Assembly: GCA_022575985.1 (NCBI GenBank)
Contig: JAKSXM010000007.1
Coordinates: 18,850,501-18,914,500, forward strand
From: Anagrus nilaparvatae
Taxonomy: Eukaryota > Arthropoda > Insecta > Hymenoptera > Mymaridae
Length of the DNA stretch: 64,000 nt
Direction of reading: 5' to 3'
Shown here: piece after piece, positions 11,255 through 22,643 of the stretch
Layout of the letters: the number at the start of each line of letters is the position of its first letter
Position numbering within the stretch: position 1 is the stretch's first letter
Program-made: the position numbers and the translations under genes
The notes under the pieces: generated by a model
What the model saw: the letters and a program-made list of their open reading frames with translations, nothing else
What the model was told of the DNA's origin: nothing
The model's database searches: none

Positions 11255-12676
11255 CACTATGAAAAATAGAGTATTGCCAAGCTATGCGAAGTTGACGCAA
11301 CTTAAGCGCGAAGGTAAATACGGCGAAGCGAATATTTACTTGAATCAACTTAAACAGTGACTTGACGGGAGATCCCGTGATTCAATTGAAAGCAAGCTTC
11401 TTTCAGCAAAATATTAGCTTGATACAAAAAATGTAATTGGGCTAATTTAAGCTAATTCGAATTTATTATATCCAAATATAACATTGAAATAAATTCAAGC
11501 TTATCTTAGACATAAAAAAAAATATAGTACAAGCCCGTAATTATAATACACTCCCTGATTTAGGGAGTTATAACTCCCTGAAATTTCTGTCATCTCCTCG
11601 AATACCTTCGGGATGAAAATGGACCGTATGAGGGAAAACTGATATCCTAGAGACAAAATTTTTAATTTTTCATCCTAAACAATTTATTTCCAATTTTCCA
11701 ATATGGCGGACCAAAAAACATGAAAATAGAAACTTTCTACATTACCTGGGGGTTTTTGGGGTCGAGAAAAACGTTTTTATTAATGAAAATTTTAATTTTT
11801 TTGCTTCAGCATATTTTCCAATTTTCCAAGATGGCGGACCAAAAAACATGAAAATAAAATTTCATAAAAACGATTTTCTCGACCTCTAAACCCCTTGGCA
11901 ATGAAAAGAGCTTATTCTGAAATGTTTTTTGGTCCGCCATATTAGAAAATTGGAAAATATGCTGGGGCAAAAAAATTAAAATTTTCATTAATAGAAACGT
12001 TTTTTTCGACCTCGAAAACCCCAAGGTAATGTAGGAAGTTTCTATTTTCATGTTTTTTGGTCCGCCATCTTGGAAAATTTGAAAATATGCTGGGGCAAAA
12101 AAATTCCAATTTTCATTCATAAAAACGTTTTTCTCGACCTCGAAAACCCCCTGGCAATGTAAAAAGCTTATTCTGAAATGATTTTTGGTCCGCCATATTG
12201 GAAAATTGGAAAATATGTTGGGGAAAAAAAATTAAAATTTTCATTAATAGAAACGTTTTTGTCGACCTCGAAAACCCCAAGGTAATGTAGAAAGTTTCTA
12301 TTTTCATGTTTTTTGGTCCGCCATCTTGGAAAATTGGAAAATTGTTTTGGATGAAAAATTAAAAATTTTTCCTCCAGAATATCAGTTTTCCCTCGCACGG
12401 TCCATTTTGATCCCGAAGGTATTCGAGGAGATGATAGAAATTTCAGGGAGTTATAACTAATACGTATGTCAAGTATATAGTTATCGGATTCAGCCTAATA
12501 TTAAGTTGACCTGAGTCTAAAAGACAGCTATTTTAACAAATATACGTCAGCTGACTCAAGGTTGGGATGCATTGATTTAACCCCGTTAACTTGAATCAAG
12601 GGATTATTCAGTTTCGGGGACTTAATGGGTACGAAGTTAATATTAACTTCTTAAAATTTTATTATTTTTTATAGTG
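11255..12676. mobile_element. Outer TA-flanked TIR element in desaturase intron 1
   Basis: The left end reads TA then CACTATGAAAAAT; the right end reads ATTTTTTATAGTG then TA, giving short inverted ends with a TA target duplication as in mariner-type MITEs. It has no transposase ORF. About 300 bp on the left and 200 bp on the right are its own sequence; the middle is a second, nested element. The insertion is intronic and splice sites are untouched. Confidence 0.65.
11562..12460. mobile_element. Nested TIR element with internal repeats
   Basis: Ends are inverted copies of AGTTATAACTCCCTGAAATT, followed inwards by 'TCTCCTCGAATACCTTCGGGAT' in opposite orientations. The interior is a series of about 150-bp repeat units carrying 'ATGGCGGACCAAAAAACATG', in one orientation in the left part and inverted in the right. 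The three overlapping minus-strand ORFs here (11806-12398) encode the repeats themselves and are not genes. Confidence 0.75.
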
Positions 12677-13171
12677 TACTGTTAGATTACTAGTTTTAGT
12701 AATTTTGTATAGTTAAAAAATCTTAGTTACCCCACAAAATTGTCAGTAATTTAGCTCTAAAAATTAGTGAATAAACACCAGATGCAGCAAAAATATGCGT
12801 TATAGTATAAATAAAAAACCGAAAGTCGTAGATCTCCATTTAAACTTATAATTTAAATCAGTTCCTAGTTTTCGCAAATGACTGTCTTCAGCAGATTCTT
12901 GAATATATTTAAATTTACCGTTTTGCATATTTTTTAAAATAAAGAATTTTTCAATTGTTTAGATTTTTGGTATCTGAAAAAAAATAAAAGTATAATCAAT
13001 TATTCAAAATTTAAAAATTCTCTATTTATATTCATTGAGAATAGATTTATTTTTTTATTTTGTATCAAGTGTGCAGTTTGAAATTTATAGCAAAATATTT
13101 GGATTTAAAATTACTAGCAGTTTGTCTATATTGGAAAGTTAGCTTATAGTATATTACGGTACTAGGCCAGA

Positions 13172-13462
13172 ATAATAAAGGATGGCCCAAATCGCACGTA
13201 ATTTACCTTCCGAGGCAAAGCCGAGGATGGTAAACTGCGATTTAGGTCATTCTTTGTTTATGGCCGAGGATCGTACAAAATTTTTCTGCAACTGTGGTGA
13301 GAAAATGCGTCTTTGCCGGACGCGCAGCATTTTGTTTCTTTTAGCTGCTTGAAAGCACGTATTTACTGGCCGCTGCATGGCCAAAAAATGCAAGTTTTCT
13401 CGCCATTGCCACAGAAAAATTTTATACGGCCTTTGTCCATAAATAATGAAAGTCCCAAATCA
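13172..13462. repeat. Dispersed repeat family C, copy 2
   Basis: Starts near GGCCCAAATCGCACGTAATT and ends near AAAGTCCCAAATCACAATTT, an imperfect inverted end. The interior contains two inverted GC-richer blocks (GAGAAAATGCG... and ...TTTTCTCGCC, TTTTTCTGCA and CAGAAAAATTTTATACGGCC). The 68-residue ORF within it is not a gene. Confidence 0.65.
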
Positions 13463-13701
13463 CAATTTACTAGGATAAAAATATGCTATTTTGAAATAAA
13501 AGATTTAAATGAATATTAGCTTTTTATATTGCATTTTTAATTAAATATATTCACACAACATCAATTAATTTAACCAGAAATACTAAATGAAAACTTTCTT
13601 GACGTTTCTATTTACTTTAACCGTGATTTATAAAGATTCATTCAATTCTTATCTAAACATTATAATAGACTTTTTATTTTCAAATTAACATATATATTAT
13701 A

Positions 13702-13918
13702 CACTGTAAAAAGTGGTCCACTTTAAGTGGACCTTAGTTTTCAAATCACGATAGTAAGCGTAATAGCACGATAGCTAATTTACTATTGTGATTAGAAAAT
13801 TAAGGTAAGTGTTTTTACCAACATTGAAAATTTTATAGTTTTAGTAGGCAAAGTAAAAAATCTTGTGCAGATAATTACTACCAGGATCGTAAATATCTGG
13901 ATCAGATTATTTACAGTG
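13702..13918. mobile_element. 217-bp MITE with TA target site
   Basis: The left end reads TA then CACTGTAAAAAGTGG; the right end reads TTATTTACAGTG then TA. It is small and non-coding, and resembles mariner-type MITEs by its TA duplication and CACTG ends. Confidence 0.65.
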
Positions 13919-13929
13919 TAATATCTCTT

Positions 13930-15083
13930 AATTATAAATTAAATTAATAAATACTTACGATTCAAAAATGAGATTATTTTAACGAAATTCAGATTTTTAC
14001 TCCTTAGGCACAAACTTTGAATAAAACTTGAGAAAGATTGCAAAAGATAAATTTTAAATCATTGATGATAAAGGTATTGATTGCGTTGGAGATTATCGGT
14101 TTTCTAAACAATTGTTATTGATATAAGTTTTCTCGATAAAAAATTACAATTAAAACTTACTAATTATTTTAAATTAATTTTTGATGCTTAAATTATTATT
14201 AACCTAGTTTTTTAAAATTAAAACTTAATACTAAAAAAAAAAAAAAAATATTCTAAATTTAAATTTAAAACATGTGTAACGACGATTAAAAGTATACTGA
14301 TTTAAAATATAAAAACTGTATAAATCAACGAATTAATTTCAATAACTAAAATTCGAAGTCAGCCGAAGTCAGCGGATATGACAGTCGTTAATTTGGTAAC
14401 CTTTTGACTTATATAAAATCAATAAAACTAAATAGAGAAAAAAAATCTTTTTCGTGGTTATAGCTGTCAAAAAGCACGTAATCAGCTTCTCCTCAAATGT
14501 TAATTTATCTGTAAGCTGCATGTAATGCATTATTTTTTCGACTATATACTTCAAGTTTTTATAATCACGAATTATATATTATAATTAACAAAATTTTTGA
14601 TTTTCATTATATTTTCTAATTAAGAATTCATTATTTTTGGCCTGTATTTTGTGGGACACATCCACGTTCAGCCTTATTTTAATCGTCTTTGTTTTCAAAA
14701 TTTTTTCGAATTCAGCAAAAAAATTAAGCAAGTAACCCGGTTAATTTTATAAATCCTAAGTACCTCTGAATTCGGAAAATGTATTTAAAAAATATTTATC
14801 TAAAACGGGTAGCAAATTGTGCTGCTCTGTAGACTCAGAGAGCAAAAATATTGCAAAAATTGGCATCAGGAGTTCATTTCAAACAATTTTAAAACTATAT
14901 AAAGCTGTTAACCAATATGCGTATGAAAACTAGCCGATTAGGATGCGACCACTTTTGCCCAAAAAGTAGGAGTGAAATGAATGAAGTAATTAATAATTTA
15001 GATCTGAAATGTGCTTACGGAAATATTTTTTACTTTTATGACTGGCATTGGGCCCAGTGTATTTACAGTTTCAAACCGAATTT

Positions 15084-15119
<36 letters not shown>

Positions 15120-17750
15120 CTAATTATCCAAAATTAATCATTTTTGTCAAACTCGATCAAAATTATTTTATATATTAAAGTATTAGACAAATCCGTAAGA
15201 TAATCGAATATATTATTTGCCAAACTCGAAAAATCTTGTAGATAAGAATTTGACGAATTCGTAAAGGTTTTGTAGATAATTTTAGAGAATTTCCCGAACT
15301 CGGAAATACCCATTTTGTGATTAGAATACATTATTTGTATATTTAAATAGTCTATCACAAATTCTATATTATTTTAGTAGTTCAATATGACAAAATGTCA
15401 ACAATTGATATTATAAAATCGATTTCTTTTTATTTTGGAGGCAGTTTGAACAACATTTTTTTTAACTCGTTCAGAATGTATATTTACGTTTAGAGGGGAA
15501 AATTATCTACTGTAATATTCAAAGCCAAGAATTATTTTTTGGAAAAAAAAAGACTTTTTATGAAAATTTGAAGATTTTTCAAAACACTGTAGTTTATATT
15601 GAAAAAACTTATGTGATTTCTAGGGAAATTTGAGTAATATAAATTAAGTACTCTACAAAAATAATTAAAAGTTATTCAAAATTTATACCATACGTCTAGA
15701 CACCTTATACAACCTAAAAATAAAAGAAACAAAAAATCACTTGCTTCAAGGTAATTTTTTTAACGATGACGCGACGTTTAAACAAATGCACGAAACCCGG
15801 AAATATCACCTTAACTTCCTGTAACAAAAAAATGTTGACCTATTTTTTAAAACTTTCATTATGTAGAAACAGCTGATTAAAAAAGTAAATAAATTCAGCT
15901 GTTTTTAAAAACATAATACATAAAATATTTCTTAAACAAACACATTAAAAAAAAAAAAGAAGATTACCAATCAATCTCTTAAAGAAAAATTATGATTAGC
16001 AGCATAATACAATAATAATATCATCATTATAAAAACTTTCATTTAAATTACATTGTAATCGAATTAAAGTTTTCTTTGTAGATAAAAGTTCAATTCAAAA
16101 AAAAATAATTAAGATCCTTGTAAGTACAAAGGTTAATAATAATAATACAAAGCTTTCACTTTAACAAAAACCGGAAGAGATATTATTTTTTTATCCCTGA
16201 GGCCATCTTTTGTCTATAAACTATAACTTTTATTACAAACATTAAAAAATTTGTTATTAAAATTCTAAAATAAAGTGGGAGTTTTAATAAAAAAAAAAGT
16301 TGAACCTTTAACTAGTTAGAAAATGATTATACGTACGTGTGAGTTTTAGTAAACAATCAAGAAAATAAATTTATTTAAAAGAACCGTTCGCATGTAAAAT
16401 CGCGTGTGTCGATATTTCAAAACTTTGTTTATTAATGATTATAGTATACGAATGCATGTAACGGTTTTAATCAGTAAAAAAAAAATTAATTTTTAAGTAT
16501 ACTTTATGCATAATAATAATAATCAGTTATTTGGGTACAGATTTTTAAATTTCTTAATGAAGTAAAAACAAAAGATATTTTGTATATTATTAAATATTTA
16601 AAATTTATACTACTGTAAATAACAATATATTCTGTGTATGTAATAATTTAACATGTAAAAAAAAAATTTTTTTAAGAACCCCTTTGAGCTATCACGAGTA
16701 TTGAAAAAATTTTCTAATTTTCTTTTTTTTATTAAGTAAGATTATTTAATGACGTTGGAGTAGTGATAAATAAATGATTGAAACTTTTGTTATAAATGTG
16801 CATGTGTTCGATCTTTAAATTATCAGCTGTTTCTTTTGTATTTTATTTTATATATGGGGTGCTCTACTCCGTGAAGTTTATTAAGCAAATTGCCACATTT
16901 TGTTAAAAATGGCCAATTTTCAACTTTATCTTATAACATGGTCTCTATTACTTCTAGTGTTTAAAGTAAATAGAGTTTCCAATAAGTCGACGTCCTCCAT
17001 ATAGAACAAAGCATTAAAAAAGCAATTTTTAATATACAGCTGTATACAAGTCCCAAATTCATTTGAAGTACATATGAATGAAGGGTTTTGTTCGAGGTTT
17101 TAGTAAAATTGTAAAAAAACTTCTTACTGTTTTTGTTCAAATGTTGGTAGTAGACAAAATATTTGATTAAACATAACACAAACGGAATCAAATAAACCAT
17201 ATAACTTTTAAATATTAAAACTCTTTAAAAATAAATTAACCTGTTTCGTCAAAGTTTGGTGATAAACCTAACGTAAAGATAAAATTTCTTGCAAAAAATT
17301 TAGTTCAAATTAGCTGGATAGTTCCATATCATGTATTTGCTCTATGAATTATTGTATAATATTCATATAAAATAAGAAATAAAGTTTTTGTTTATTATTC
17401 AAAAAGTATTATCTTTGTATTGCCTTTCACCCATATATAATTATTCCTATAAGAAGTGAGTATACTATGAAGATATTTGTTATTTTATTTTTATCAAGGT
17501 TTTATAAAAAATTAATGATACTTGGAAACTAGCATTATGTTTAAATAATTTCTACATAGCTGTGAAATTATTTGCATTTTTTTCTTCAAAAAATCTAGAC
17601 GAGTTCTAATTTTAAAATAATTTTCTATGCACAGAAAATATTTACTTATTTAGTTACGTTATACTATAAATCGAGTCCAATTTTATGGTATATATTTATT
17701 TAAGCAGTATCTTTCTGCGATGTAAGTGCGATTTAAGTCATTAATTTTTA
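13930..17750. other. AT-rich stretch, no gene seen
   Basis: Short ORFs only, none with a recognisable domain. It includes A-runs near 14230 and a T-run of about 32 at 15088-15119. A block near 15130-15360 contains repeated 'CGAACTCGGAAAT'-like phrases that are also seen near 55600. Nothing else can be supported. Confidence 0.6.
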
Positions 17751-17799
17751 ATGATCATTACACAAATTACGGCAGCGTGGGGGAAGGGGTGTTTTTGGT

Positions 17800-18135
17800 A
17801 ACCATAATGAGAAAAAGACTACTAAGTGTATTTTTTTGGATCTTTGGTCGAAAATCAAAATTTTGCTCATGTAAAATTTTTCTAGCACCCTTAAATTGAG
17901 AAAAAACACCCATTATTGGGGCCGATTTTTTAATGTTCACAAATCATAACAAATTTTTGTCATTAGTACGTTTTTTCTTTCTTAGTCCCGAATTTCGGGG
18001 TCCTTCGTGTGAAAAATTTGTCTGAAACCCTTAAATTATCAAAAAAACTCATCTTATTAGGGATTATATTTCAATATCCGCACATTTTAAGATTTTTCGA
18101 CTCACAATACCCTAAAATTCGGTATCAGCTATCCA
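17800..18135. repeat. Dispersed repeat family B, copy 1
   Basis: Contains several degenerate units with the landmarks 'TTTCGGGGTCCTT', 'AAAAATTTGTCTGAAACCCTTAAATT' (in part) and 'AAAAACACCC'. The same unit type recurs at 37895, 42728, 61432 and 62855, in both orientations. It is non-coding. Confidence 0.65.
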
Positions 18136-18879
18136 AAAAACGTACTGGAGGCAAAATATTGTTATGATTTTTAATAATACAGAAAATCCTTATTTCTAGG
18201 CTATCTATTTAAGGACGGTTAACCAATTTCTCATATCCGGGACCGTTATATTGGTAATTAGAAGCTCCAGGATGGGCTAAATTATGGGTATTAAAAACTT
18301 TGGACTATCATTATTAATTCTTAATACTCGATTCGCTTTACATAGACATGCATAAACTTCAGAATAATAAATACAATTAAAAACTGAAAAATATTGCAAT
18401 GAAAGTTTATGTGAAATAAATATATGATACAATAAATCTAACGTTACAAGGCTTACAAATAAAATACATTATTTTGCTAAAAATCTCAAATTTCTTTAAT
18501 GATATAAAAGATCAACATCTTTTTACAAATAAAAATTACTTCAAAAAAAATTTTTTTTTTTATTTTACATAACTTTAGCCATAAAAGGTGAGACAATAAA
18601 AAAAACTGTTTAATAAAAAATTCACTGGTTTCACGCTTTTTATCTTTAAAAACCCTTTATTTTTAACATTTTTTTAAAACTTTTTTATCTACTTCTTTAG
18701 TTATATATGCATCAGTAACACGTTTGTTTTATCTATATAAGTAATATTCTACCTTATAAACTAAATCTTAAATTTACATATTATAACAAAAATTTTACGT
18801 ATATGTATAAAAAAAAATTAGCCATTAAAAAAAAAACATTATCTCTTGATAATATTTTTTACTTTTATACATGGATACT

Positions 18880-19132
18880 TCCGAATAATTTTAGCGGAGT
18901 CAAATCTATCAATGAAAAAAAGCTAGCGGATTTTTTTTTGCTCAAATGTTACATTACTTGCACAAATATTGTACCGTAGCATGCATGTCTTAAATGAGTG
19001 AAAATATATTTTCTTAAATCTTTTTACGTTTTAGCTCATTTACGATAATTTGAGCAAGAAAAAAAAATTGCTACCCACTAGCAGCAAATGGAAAAATTGG
19101 ATTCTACTTGCTACAAGTGGATTTTTCAGTGT
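18880..19132. repeat. Imperfect inverted repeat ending in TTTTTCAGTGTA
   Basis: 'GCTAGCGGATTTTTTTTTGC' followed by TCAAATG on the left is roughly complementary to 'TTTGAGCAAGAAAAAAAAATTGCTACC' on the right (in part). The right end TTTTTCAGTG plus TA resembles other TA-flanked elements in the window; no clear left end was found. Confidence 0.4.
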
Positions 19133-19346
19133 ACTACATAGTTATATTTGGTTGAAAATTTGCAAAAACTTTATTCAGACTTGTAACAAACTATATTCCA
19201 GTCTGTTAAATTTATAAATTTTTGAAGGGTTTTGCACGATTTTTAAGAAAATTTGTCTAAAACCTGTGGTACTGATGCACTATAAAATGCTTTAATTGCA
19301 AAAATGACGCTGTGTATACCTTAAAAATTTGTTGGTGTAAATTCGA

Positions 19347-21825
19347 GGCAGTGTCTATCCGAACAAACCGTTTTTCACGGCAACCGTCTCTAACGGCTGG
19401 GATTTCGACCGTTTTTAACAAAATCCAACCGTTTCAAACGGTACCCGAGAAGAATTTCACTTGCCATTGAAGGCCAAATCGTCTACCGTTTTTAACCGTC
19501 TCATAGTAAATAATGGTTAGTCAGCCGTTTCTAACCGTAGTAAAGAAGAAATTAATGTCTGAGCCGTTTTTAACCGTAGGAAAATAGATGTGCAAGTTCC
19601 TGCCGTTTTGAACCGTGTCAAAGTAAATAATAGTTGCTCTACCGTTTCCAACCGTATTAAAGTATAAATTGATGTATGAGCCGTTTCTAACCGTAGGAAA
19701 ATAGATGTACAAGCTCCTGCCGTTTTAAACCGTGTGAAAAGAACTTATTGAAACGCTTTAGAAAATCTTTAAAAAGAATAAGGGGGCCGAAGGCCCCGTG
19801 CGCTTGCACTTTAAAATCTTAAATTGTTCTTTATATTTTCACCATTAAAAAAGTAAATTATTTTGTTTTGAATGAAAGTTGGACATAAGTCTCATGTGCT
19901 ACGTTACAATAGTTCCTTTTAAATCTTTTATTATGCATACAGCAAGAAAAAATCTGTCGTTGAAATTATAATACTTTTCAAAAAAGGCGCACGGGGCCTT
20001 CGGCCCCCTAATGCTTAGTTACATCAGTTTTTCAGGATTTCTACAATGGTCTAAAACGGCAGATAACAAATTTATTAATTTAACATGATTAAAAATGGCT
20101 CAGAATCAATTTTATTAAATCCACATGGTTCTTTTCGTACGACTCAATGAGTCAGGAATTCGCATACCTATAATCCTACGGTTATAAGTGGCTCAGACAT
20201 TAATTTCTACTTCATTACGGTTAAAAACGGCAGAGTAACCATTATTTACAATTGAACGATTAAAAATGGCAGGTGTTTCCTTAAGTTCTCTAACCACGGC
20301 TCAAAACGGCAGGAACTTGTATATCTCTTTTCTTACGGATAGAAACGGTTCAGACATGAATTTCTACTTTATTACGGTTAGAAACGGCAGAGTAACCATT
20401 ATTCACTATAGGACGGTTTCAAACTGCAGGCGTTTCATTAATTTCTTTTGACACGGCTCAACACATCAGGAACTTGTAATTCTATTTTCCTACGGTTAGA
20501 AACGGCTGAGACATTAATTTCTAGTTTAATACGGTTAGAAACGGCAACCTTTACTTACTATGGGACGGTTAAAAACGGCAGGGGTTTCATTAATTTCTAT
20601 ACACACGGCTAAAAACGGTTGATACTTGTAAATATATTTTCCTACGGTTGGAAACGGCAGAGTAACCATTTCTTACTATGGGACGGTTTAAAACGGCAGA
20701 CTACTCTTTATTTTTTATTTTCACGGCAAAAAACGGCAGAAACTTGTAAATATATTTTCCTACGGTTGGAAACGGCAGAGTAACAATTATTTATTGTTGG
20801 GCGGTTATAAACGGCTGGCTTCTCAATATGTTCTATTCTCACGGCTCAAAACGGCAAGAGCTTGTAGATCTATTTTTCTACGGTTAGAAACGGCTCAGAC
20901 ATTAATTTCTACTTTACTACGGTTAGAAACGGCTGAGTAACCATTGTTTACTATGGGACGGTTAAAAACGGCTGGTGTTTTATTAAGTTCTATACTCACG
21001 GCTAAAAACGGCAGGAACTTGTAAATATATTTTTCTACGGTTAAAAACGGCCAAGCAACCATTATTTACTATGGGACGGTTTAAAACAGCAGGCCTCTCA
21101 ATATGTTCTATTCTCACGGTTCAAAACGGCATGAGCTTGTAGACCTATTTTCTTTTTTGTACGGTTAGAAACGGCTCAGACATTAATTTCTACTTTACTA
21201 CGGTTAGAAACGGCAGATTAACCATTATTTACTATGGGACGGTTAAAAACGGCAGGAGTTTCATTAAGTTCTATACTCACGGCTCATAACGGCAGGAACT
21301 TATAGATCTATTTTCCTACGGTTAGAAACGGCTCAGACATTAATTTCTACTTTACTACGGTTAGAAACGGCTGAGTAACCATTGTTTACTATGGGACGGT
21401 TAAAAACGGCTGGTGTTTTATTAAGTTCTATACTCACGGCTAAAAACGGCAGGAACTTGTAAATATATTTTTCTACGGTTAAAAACGGCCAAACAACCAT
21501 TATTTACTATGAGACGGTTTAAAACGGCAGACGCTGCCGGCTCAAAACGGCAGGAATTTGTACATCTGTTTTCCTACGGTTAATAACGGCTCAGACATTA
21601 AATTCTACTTTTTTACGGTTAGAAACGGCAAAGTAACTATTATTTACTATAGGGACGGTTAAAAACGGCAGAATGATTTGGCCTTTAATGGGGCATGCCT
21701 TTTAATGGCAAGTAAATTTCTTCTCGGGTGCCGTTAGAGACGGTTGATTTTTGTTAAAAACGGACGAAATCCCAACCGTTAGAGACGGTTGCCGTGAAAA
21801 ACGGTTTGTTCGGATAGACACTGCC
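19347..21825. mobile_element. Foldback-type element with motif-array arms
   Basis: 2479-bp element flanked by a direct 5-bp duplication TTCGA (19342-19346 and 21826-21830). The terminal inverted repeats begin GGCAGTGTCTATCCGAACAA and remain similar for roughly 300 bp or more. Inside, the motif ACGGTTnnnAACGGC recurs at about 39-40 bp spacing: about 40 copies in the right arm (about 20090-21670) and about six in inverted orientation in the left arm (about 19490-19735). Four motif units form a higher-order unit of about 158 bp. No transposase ORF is visible, so it is non-autonomous. Long TIRs built from short tandem repeats are the hallmark of Foldback elements. A 5-bp duplication is not typical of the P/Galileo-type foldbacks but is known for Transib; the superfamily is unresolved. 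Confidence 0.9.
19782..20008. mobile_element. PIF/Harbinger-like MITE nested in the foldback element
   Basis: 227-bp insertion with GC-rich inverted ends (GGGGGCCGAAGGCCCCGTGC) flanked by the 3-bp direct repeat TAA (19779-19781 and 20009-20011). A 3-bp TWA target site is characteristic of PIF/Harbinger elements. The rest is AT-rich and non-coding. It sits at the turning point between the two motif arms. Confidence 0.75.
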
Positions 21826-22089
21826 TTCGACATACTCTCATTCGAGATCTCATCTCAAAAAAACTTTACTTCTGTATAAAATTAAAAATTGATTAAAATG
21901 CTCCAAAATTTAAATTCAGTGACAATAATGGCGTTGAAGACCTGCAGATTTAACATGAATAATTAATGACATAATAAGTTTCTGTCCTCTTTTTTCACTA
22001 CTTTAGGAATTCCAAGAGTTATTTTATAAAAAATTTTGATGGCTTATCCAGTTGTAAATTATAAACATTGTAGAAGAAAAGTTATGGAT

Positions 22090-22461
22090 TGATAAGATAT
22101 ACTAGGTTTTGCATGTAAGGATCTTATAGGATAAATAATTTGGTTATTCAGTGATTTTATTTATAAAGAAAAAACACAGTTTTATTATTACTTAATATAC
22201 ATAAAAGAAATATGTAAAGATTTTAAGACTACTGTTCTTTAGGATTGCTTTTAACTAACTGACTAAAATTATATAAGATTAACATATGAACATATTATTT
22301 TCTCACGACAAAAGGACACAAGCTGCGACACTAAATAAAATATCAATATAAGAGTCTATTTCCTTTTTCCCATAAAAACACATGTTTAATCTCAACTTTA
22401 CTTAATTCACTTTTACGTAAACAAACACATAAATAGTATATAAAAATAATTATTCTCAACA
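22090..22461 (-). repeat. 3' LTR of the copia-type element
   Basis: Plus strand begins TGATAAGATATACTAGG and ends ATTATTCTCAACA; it appears identical to 24881-25252. It follows the polypurine tract in element orientation. Confidence 0.95.
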
Positions 22462-22480
22462 CTCCTCCTTAATTATTTTT
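22462..22480 (-). other. Polypurine tract
   Basis: On the minus strand AAGGAGGAG abuts the 3' LTR, the expected site for priming plus-strand DNA synthesis in LTR elements. Confidence 0.75.
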
Positions 22481-22643
22481 ATTTTAAGTCTTTCAATTAA
22501 TATTTCTTGACAACGGCTTCGTAAATATATCTGTAAAAAAAAAACTGACCTTCACTTCTCAAATGTTGCATTTCTATTCTTCATAAATATTTAATAAGTT
22601 TTTCAATGTTTCTTTCTTTAGTAATTTTTCTTGATATGTTTTA

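Larger units (their letters stand above)
6597..12928 (-). pseudogene. Acyl-CoA desaturase copy 2, five exons, disrupted
   Basis: Minus-strand gene for a membrane acyl-CoA desaturase, an ER di-iron enzyme that introduces a double bond into a fatty acyl-CoA. Exons: 12731-12928, 10486-10616, 10189-10394, 9932-10117 and 6597-6849, with GT-AG borders and agreeing phases. All three histidine boxes are present: HRAFSH in exon 2, HRVHHK in exon 3 and HNYHH in exon 5. NSFAHILGTHPFDK in exon 4 matches the family's NSAAHxxGxRPYDK. Allowing for two extra bases, the coding length is about 323 residues, typical for insect members. Two lesions: a 2-bp insertion at about 12801-12802 in the first membrane segment of exon 1, and a TAG at 10051-10053 in exon 4 where the family usually has Trp (FWGE). 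Introns 1 and 4 carry transposons and a satellite. Assembly error cannot be excluded. Confidence 0.85.

Noticed and set aside
11806..12398. Three overlapping minus-strand ORFs with similar peptides
   Set aside because: They arise from internal repeat units of a TIR element; the 'protein repeats' follow the DNA repeats in more than one frame.
20090..21670. Regularly spaced repeats resembling a CRISPR array
   Set aside because: Spacers are themselves repeated, the array lies within inverted transposon arms with target duplications, and the genome is eukaryotic.
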